Part shown: one piece after another, positions 17,434-21,945 of the stretch | Layout: each line of letters opens with the position of its first letter | Numbering within the stretch: position 1 is the first letter of the stretch | Origin: an uncultured Paracoccaceae bacterium | GTDB taxonomy: Bacteria > Pseudomonadota > Alphaproteobacteria > Rhodobacterales > Rhodobacteraceae | Assembly: GCA_937916485.1 (NCBI GenBank) | Contig: CALFSV010000396.1 | Span: 1-21,945 of the forward strand | Direction: 5' to 3' | Length of the DNA: 21,945 nt | The notes under the pieces: model-generated | Databases searched by the model: none | The model's input: the letters and a program-made list of their open reading frames with translations, nothing else | What the model was told of the DNA's origin: nothing | Program-made: the position numbers and the translations under genes

Positions 17434-19413
17434 ATGGACCTCTTTCTCAGCGTCTTGATTACGCTCTTTGCTTTCGATCACTTCCTTTTTCTCATTGCTG
17501 GTACGTTGCTAGGGCTCACAGTCGGGATTCTGCCGGGCCTAGGTGGGACTACGGCACTTGCCATCCTGCTTCCTTTTGTAGCGACCTTTGAACCAACAAA
17601 TGCGCTGGCCCTGATGATTGGAGTGCTTGCCCCGACCACGACTTCAGATACTTTCCCAGCAGTTTTGATTGGCATTCCTGGGACGGCTGGATCGCAAGCT
17701 ACAGTTCTAGATGGCTATCCTATGGCTAAGCAAGGCATGGCCTCACGCGCGCTGAGTGCTGCATTCCTGTCATCTTTGATCGGTGGTGTTTGGGGCGCGG
17801 TGATTCTGACTTTTGCCATCGTCTTCGCAAAGCCGATTATTCTAGCGGTAGGGTTTGGTGAGCAATTCCTTTTGATTGCATTGGCGTTGATCATGGTGGG
17901 TGCGCTGACGGGCGCAAACGTGGTGAAGGGGCTGGCCAGTTGCACTATCGGGCTTGTTATTGGCGCTATTGGGCTAGCTCAAATAACCGCTGATCCGCGG
18001 CTGACTTTCGGGACGCTCTATCTGGTGGAAGGAGTGCCTCTGGTTGTTGTGGGAATGGGACTTTTTGCGATCCCCGAAATCGTGGGCCTGCTGCGGTCGA
18101 AAACCTCGATTGCCGGTGATGTGGGACTGAAAAACCAATGGGCGCAGGGCTTTCGCGATGTGGCGAACAACTGGTTCCTTGTGTTCAGATGTTCCACCAT
18201 CGGTGTAATGGTTGGAGCGCTGCCAGGTCTAGGTGGGACGGTCGTTGACTGGATTGCTTACAGCCACATGCGTCAGACCGAGAAGAACATTGAAAACGTC
18301 GGCAAGGGCGATATTCGCGGTGTCATCGCACCGGAATCGGCCAACAATGCCAAAGAGGGCGGTGCGTTGATCCCGACCATTTTGTTCGGGATTCCAGGCT
18401 CTGGAAACAAGGTTTTGCTTCTGGGAGGTTTTCTACTCGTTGGCATTGAGCCCGGGATTGAGATGGTCACCACGCAGATCGACATGACCTATCTTATCAT
18501 TTGGTCTCTGGCGTTAGCCAATGTGGTGGGGGCTTCTATTTGCATTTTTCTGGCCCGTCCCATGGCGCGGATCACCACTGTGCCTTACTTCATTCTGGCC
18601 CCTATCCTTATCGCGTTAATCTTTTTTGCCAGCTACCAGGTGAACCGGGATTGGAACAATTTTGGCGGACTGCTTGTATTTGGCCTGCTCGGCGTTCTGA
18701 TGAAGACCTATGGCTGGTCACGGCCTGCTTTGCTGATAGGCTTTTTTCTGTCTTCTAAAATTGAATTGCTTAGCTACCAGACGGCCGCTGTCTACGGCTA
18801 TAGCTTCCTTTGGCGAACGGGTTCGCTGATCCTTATAGGACTGACGATTGTCACGCTGTGGTTCCTCGTCCGCCAGAAAATTGGTGGTGAACAGCAGACG
18901 ACACGGACCGATCAGCAACGTAGTCAGATCATTCTGACACTTGGCTTTTTGATATTACCAATTGCCATGATCTTTGGGGTTTACGGTCTTGACGCACGCG
19001 CCAGTTTCTATCCGATCGCGCTGTCACTCATCCTTGCTGCAATGCTGATCTTCGTTGCTGCAGGCCAATATGTGACGCGACGCGCAACGATTAGCAAAGA
19101 GCCACTGCCTCAAAATTTCATGGTTAGGGATATGTTTACTCAAGACGGAAATTTTGGTCCGCAACTTCGTGAGTTCGCCAATCTTCTGATCTTCCTTGTG
19201 TTAATCGTAGTCCTCGGGTTCCCAATAGCCACGCTGGTGTTTATCACTGTATTTATAGCAACAAGAAGCCCTCGCCATACTTTGCTTGGTTTGGGTCTGG
19301 CCGTGGGTTTGGTCTCCATCATGTGGACTCTCGCAAGTATGCTGACTCTGCAGTATCCTGCAGGATGGATTTCTGGCGTAATTGATATGCCGTGGTGGTT
19401 GTCAGGATACTAA
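17434..19413 (+). CDS. TTT-family permease, TctA fused to a TctB-like domain
   Basis: A 659-residue inner-membrane protein. Residues 1 to about 490 are TctA, with its internal duplication. The first signature is GILPGLGGTTALAILLPF with VLIGIPGTAGSQATVLDGYPMAKQG. The second is GALPGLGGTVVDWIAY with GVIAPESANNAKEGGALIPT and FGIPGSGNK. TctA alone is about 500 residues. The rest, after a hydrophilic linker (QKIGGEQQTTRTDQQRS), has four hydrophobic segments (ILTLGFLILPIAMIFGVYG, IALSLILAAMLIFVAAG, LLIFLVLIVVLGFPIATLV, LLGLGLAVGLVSIMW), the size and layout of TctB. No separate tctB gene exists in the module, so the fusion supplies both membrane parts. ATG 17434 has no in-frame upstream start. It uses a proton or sodium gradient together with the upstream binding protein. 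Confidence 0.85.
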   Translation: MDLFLSVLITLFAFDHFLFLIAGTLLGLTVGILPGLGGTTALAILLPFVATFEPTNALALMIGVLAPTTTSDTFPAVLIGIPGTAGSQATVLDGYPMAKQGMASRALSAAFLSSLIGGVWGAVILTFAIVFAKPIILAVGFGEQFLLIALALIMVGALTGANVVKGLASCTIGLVIGAIGLAQITADPRLTFGTLYLVEGVPLVVVGMGLFAIPEIVGLLRSKTSIAGDVGLKNQWAQGFRDVANNWFLVFRCSTIGVMVGALPGLGGTVVDWIAYSHMRQTEKNIENVGKGDIRGVIAPESANNAKEGGALIPTILFGIPGSGNKVLLLGGFLLVGIEPGIEMVTTQIDMTYLIIWSLALANVVGASICIFLARPMARITTVPYFILAPILIALIFFASYQVNRDWNNFGGLLVFGLLGVLMKTYGWSRPALLIGFFLSSKIELLSYQTAAVYGYSFLWRTGSLILIGLTIVTLWFLVRQKIGGEQQTTRTDQQRSQIILTLGFLILPIAMIFGVYGLDARASFYPIALSLILAAMLIFVAAGQYVTRRATISKEPLPQNFMVRDMFTQDGNFGPQLREFANLLIFLVLIVVLGFPIATLVFITVFIATRSPRHTLLGLGLAVGLVSIMWTLASMLTLQYPAGWISGVIDMPWWLSGY

Positions 19414-19457
19414 GGCAGTAATTTTGAGATTATTGGAACTTCGAAGGATTTAATAGG

Positions 19458-20282
19458 ATGTCACATCAGAATACAAACTCGATTACAAATAGGTTGCCGT
19501 TCGCGCATCGGCAGCAAAAGCCACGGAATAAGGGCCTGAACTATGTCCGTGCGCCTGCGGTGCTTGGAGGTGTTCTTAGGGACACGATTGACTGCTACGC
19601 GCCTCATATCGACATCATGAAGCTATCGGGACACCAGGCCAGCATGTGCTCCGAGAGCTCTATTTTGAGTGCAATTGAGAGCTGCCACGCTGCCAATGTT
19701 CGGGTGTCTGTCGGTAACCCGCCAATCGACGTCGCGATGACAGGCGGGCGGGCGTGTTTAGAAAAGGTTTTTACAACCTTTGAGGATTGGTCGATTGATC
19801 TTATTGAAGTCTCGGTCATTGCGCGATCTGTGGATGAAGACGATCTTGTGACAGCAATTGCTTTGGCTGGTGATCACGGTATTGAGGTGATCCTTGAGGT
19901 CGGCGTTGACTTTGCCCACACGACCTCGGGCGATCACGAGTTGTTCCTTCGACGTCGTGCCCAAATTGCCAGCAACGCTTTGACCGCTGGTGCAAAATAT
20001 GTTCTTTTGGAATCCGAAGGCCTGACTGAGAACCGTAAAGGTGCACCCAACCGATGGGAGGCGGTCGAGGCTATTATTGGACATCTCGACCCTGCCTCGG
20101 TCATTATGGAAGCCGACGATCAAGATGTGATGAGTACGCTAATCGATATCTACGGACCGAAGACAAATCTTATGGTCGACTACAGCCGTATTGAAAAGTT
20201 AGAGGCCGCCAGACGCGGTTTTGGCCCCTCTCAATTTCTTTGGGGCAAGGTTGCGAGCCTGAGTTCGGACGGCGATGCTTAA
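19458..20282 (+). CDS. Divergent ComA/phosphosulfolactate-synthase-family protein
   Basis: A 274-residue cytoplasmic protein with a TIM-barrel layout matching the ComA family, whose known member joins phosphoenolpyruvate and sulfite to make phosphosulfolactate. Matching landmarks are PRNKGLNYV (22-30), IDIMKLS (51-57), IEVSV (116-120), ILEVGV (145-150), AGAKYVLLESEG (177-188), VIMEAD (205-210) and IEKLEAARRG near the end. Several motifs I recall as conserved in ComA and Bacillus YitD are altered: GWGTS after the KL/KF strand is GHQAS, GGTLFE is GNPPID, and the lysine after EVG is missing. It is probably a different reaction in the same superfamily, perhaps a lyase or aldolase step. The start is ATG 19458 with AGG close by (GGATTTAATAGG). 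It lies 44 bases after the permease and directly before the sulfatase. Fold is likely; reaction unknown. Confidence 0.72.
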   Translation: MSHQNTNSITNRLPFAHRQQKPRNKGLNYVRAPAVLGGVLRDTIDCYAPHIDIMKLSGHQASMCSESSILSAIESCHAANVRVSVGNPPIDVAMTGGRACLEKVFTTFEDWSIDLIEVSVIARSVDEDDLVTAIALAGDHGIEVILEVGVDFAHTTSGDHELFLRRRAQIASNALTAGAKYVLLESEGLTENRKGAPNRWEAVEAIIGHLDPASVIMEADDQDVMSTLIDIYGPKTNLMVDYSRIEKLEAARRGFGPSQFLWGKVASLSSDGDA

Positions 20283-20297
20283 TAATTGTCTCAGGCC

Positions 20298-21812
20298 ATG
20301 ACGCCCCGGCCTAACATTCTTTTCATCATGGCGGACGATCATGCAAGCCGCGCGATCAGTTGCTATGGGGGAGGGATCAACCAGACGCCCAACATTGATA
20401 GGCTTGCCTCCCAAGGCACGCGTCTGAACCACTGCTACGTGACCAACTCGATTTGCACACCTAGCCGTGCGGCCATCCTGACAGGCACCTATAATCACGT
20501 GAATGGTGTGACGACTTTGCGCACTCCTATGGACAATCGATTGCCCAATGTTGCGAAGTCACTTCGTGCGACCGGGTATCAGACTGCGATGATTGGTAAA
20601 TGGCATTTGGGTGAAGGAGCAGCGCATCAGCCTACCGGTTTCGATGACTGGTCGGTTCTTCCCGGGCAGGGCGACTACTTTAACCCGGAATTCATCGAAC
20701 CGGATGGACGGGAGGTGTCGCCTGGCTATGTTACGGATATTATCACAGACAAGAGTCTGGCCTGGCTGGATCAGCGCGACCCAGCAAAGCCTTTCTTTTT
20801 GATGTGCCACCACAAGGCGCCACATCGCTCCTGGGAATTTGATCCGAAACATCAGGATCTCTATCAGAATGATATCGCGTTGCCGGAAACTTTTGACGAT
20901 GACTATAAGAACCGAGCCAAGGCGGCGGCTGCAGCCAAGATGCGCATCCGGGACGATTTGACATTCAGGGATCTGGGTCTGGTCCAGCCCAAAGGGGAGG
21001 ACGGACTTGCCGAGAGAACCGGCATAAGTGGTCTGGATCGCAAAGTTCCAAACCCCATGGATGTGTCTGGATTAAGGCTTGTAGATGCCGACACTGGAGA
21101 GGTCTTCACCTTTGGCAACAATCATGAACTGGCCTGCTTTAAGTATCAGCGATATCTGAAGCGATATCTGCGGACGGTTGCGTCGATTGACGACAACGTG
21201 GGTCGCCTTTTGGATTACCTTGATGAGGCGGGCTTGAGCAAAAATACTATTGTCATCTACACTTCGGATCAGGGGTTTTTCCTTGGTGAGCATGGGTGGT
21301 TCGACAAGCGCTTCATCTATGAACAATCGTTCCAAATGCCATTCCTGATTCGGTATCCTGCTGAGATAAAAGCGGGTTCGGTTTGCAACGATATCGTCTG
21401 TAACGTGGATTTTGCGCCTACATTTCTAGATTTTGCAGGAATTGTCCCACCTACTAATATGCAAGGGCAAAGTTTTCGCGACTGCCTGTTAGGGCGCACA
21501 CCGGATAATTGGCCGCAAGTTGCGTATCACCGATATTGGATGCATCGCGATTCTACCCACAATGCCTACGCCCATTACGGAATCAGAGATCACAGATACA
21601 AGCTAATATACTGGTATAACGAGGGCTATGATCTGCCGGGCACCAACCAAGGGGGGCAGGATCGAGAATGGGAATTGTTCGACCTCGACCTCGATCCTCT
21701 GGAATTGTTCAATGTTGTTCACGACGCGTCCTATTTGGACGTGCGCGAAGCCCTTTGCGAGAAACTCACCTGCGTGATGGAGAGAATCGGCGATGTACCA
21801 GTGCACGTTTAG
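20298..21812 (+). CDS. Cytoplasmic sulfatase, type I formylglycine-dependent
   Basis: A 504-residue alkaline-phosphatase-superfamily sulfatase that hydrolyses sulfate esters. The formylglycine signature is C53-T-P-S-R57. Metal and active-site elements are D13 and D14 (MADDH), GKWHLG (K101, H103), HHKAPHR (H172-H176), and SDQGFFLGEHGWFDKR with D324, Q325, H332 and K337. No signal peptide precedes RPNILFIMADDH, so it should act in the cytoplasm on an imported substrate. The Cys-to-formylglycine maturation enzyme is not in the window. The start is ATG 20298, which gives the family's usual MTxRPN beginning, though its AGG is too close; a TTG at 20286, four codons earlier, is possible. It follows the ComA-like gene closely. 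Its stop TAG overlaps the first base of the next IS6 element. The subfamily and substrate cannot be fixed by eye. Confidence 0.93.
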   Translation: MTPRPNILFIMADDHASRAISCYGGGINQTPNIDRLASQGTRLNHCYVTNSICTPSRAAILTGTYNHVNGVTTLRTPMDNRLPNVAKSLRATGYQTAMIGKWHLGEGAAHQPTGFDDWSVLPGQGDYFNPEFIEPDGREVSPGYVTDIITDKSLAWLDQRDPAKPFFLMCHHKAPHRSWEFDPKHQDLYQNDIALPETFDDDYKNRAKAAAAAKMRIRDDLTFRDLGLVQPKGEDGLAERTGISGLDRKVPNPMDVSGLRLVDADTGEVFTFGNNHELACFKYQRYLKRYLRTVASIDDNVGRLLDYLDEAGLSKNTIVIYTSDQGFFLGEHGWFDKRFIYEQSFQMPFLIRYPAEIKAGSVCNDIVCNVDFAPTFLDFAGIVPPTNMQGQSFRDCLLGRTPDNWPQVAYHRYWMHRDSTHNAYAHYGIRDHRYKLIYWYNEGYDLPGTNQGGQDREWELFDLDLDPLELFNVVHDASYLDVREALCEKLTCVMERIGDVPVHV

Positions 21813-21945
21813 GTGTTGTCAGACAAACTTGACGGTTTTGCGGTTGATCCCTATTTTTGGTAAATGACAACATGTTCTCCCTTCAAATACTTCAAGACTT
21901 CACCTGAAATCATCCGATTGGCAGTGATGTATTACATACGTTATC
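21812..21945 (+). mobile_element. Second IS6-family element, left end only (cut by window edge)
   Basis: The left terminal sequence GGTGTTGTCAGACAAACTTG begins at 21812, on the last base of the sulfatase stop codon. It resembles the left end of the element at 14515, and a transposase start follows 52 bases later. Same orientation as the first element, but the sequences differ enough to be a distinct IS6 member. The rest lies outside the window. Confidence 0.8.
21864..21945 (+). CDS. IS6-family transposase, N-terminal fragment (runs off the window)
   Basis: The first 27 codons (MTTCSPFKYFKTSPEIIRLA, then VMYYIRY) match the first transposase at 20 of 27 positions, including SPF.YFKTSPE and IRLAVM. 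The reading frame is open to the window end. The catalytic residues are not visible, so intactness is unknown. This copy is related to but clearly not identical with the one at 14572. Confidence 0.85.
   Translation, partial: MTTCSPFKYFKTSPEIIRLAVMYYIRY

Noticed and set aside
19458..20282. Calling this gene comA for coenzyme M biosynthesis
   Set aside because: The partner coenzyme M genes are absent, key motifs appear changed and the setting is catabolic, so only the family relation is claimed.

Overview
The window looks like accessory chromosome or plasmid DNA from an alphaproteobacterium, most likely a marine Rhodobacterales (Roseobacter-type) member. This is inferred from gene content and order (an agp/melA alpha-galactoside operon of the rhizobial type, a TTT transporter, rhodobacterial-type IS6 transposases), not from a marker gene. 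No rRNA, tRNA or CRISPR array was seen, and no gap between genes exceeds 300 bases.

Region 1 (31-14368) is an alpha-galactoside/galactose locus. On the minus strand, one apparent operon reads agpA (solute-binding protein), agpB and agpC (permeases), agpD (double ATPase), melA (GH4 alpha-galactosidase) and finally a flavin-dependent tryptophan-halogenase-family protein whose start codon abuts the melA stop. Divergent from it are two tandem MelR/AgpT-like AraC regulators, followed by galT, galK and galE. Together they form a route from imported melibiose/raffinose-type sugars to free galactose and through the Leloir pathway to UDP-glucose. The halogenase has no obvious place in that route.

Region 2 (14515-21945) is a module bounded by two IS6-family elements in the same orientation. 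The left element appears complete (about 817 bp) and the right one is cut by the window edge. Between them lie a FadR-type GntR regulator, a tripartite tricarboxylate transporter (binding protein plus a TctA-TctB fusion), a divergent ComA/phosphosulfolactate-synthase-like protein and a sulfatase with no signal peptide. My reading is an uncharacterised catabolic system for an anionic sulfated or sulfonated compound: TTT import, then cytoplasmic sulfate-ester hydrolysis and a ComA-fold lyase or aldolase step. The IS arrangement suggests it moves, or moved, as a pseudo-compound transposon.

The strongest candidates for undescribed biology are this sulfatase/ComA-like/TTT module and the melA-coupled halogenase. 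Several start codons were chosen from ribosome-binding sites, including TTG starts for agpA and the halogenase.
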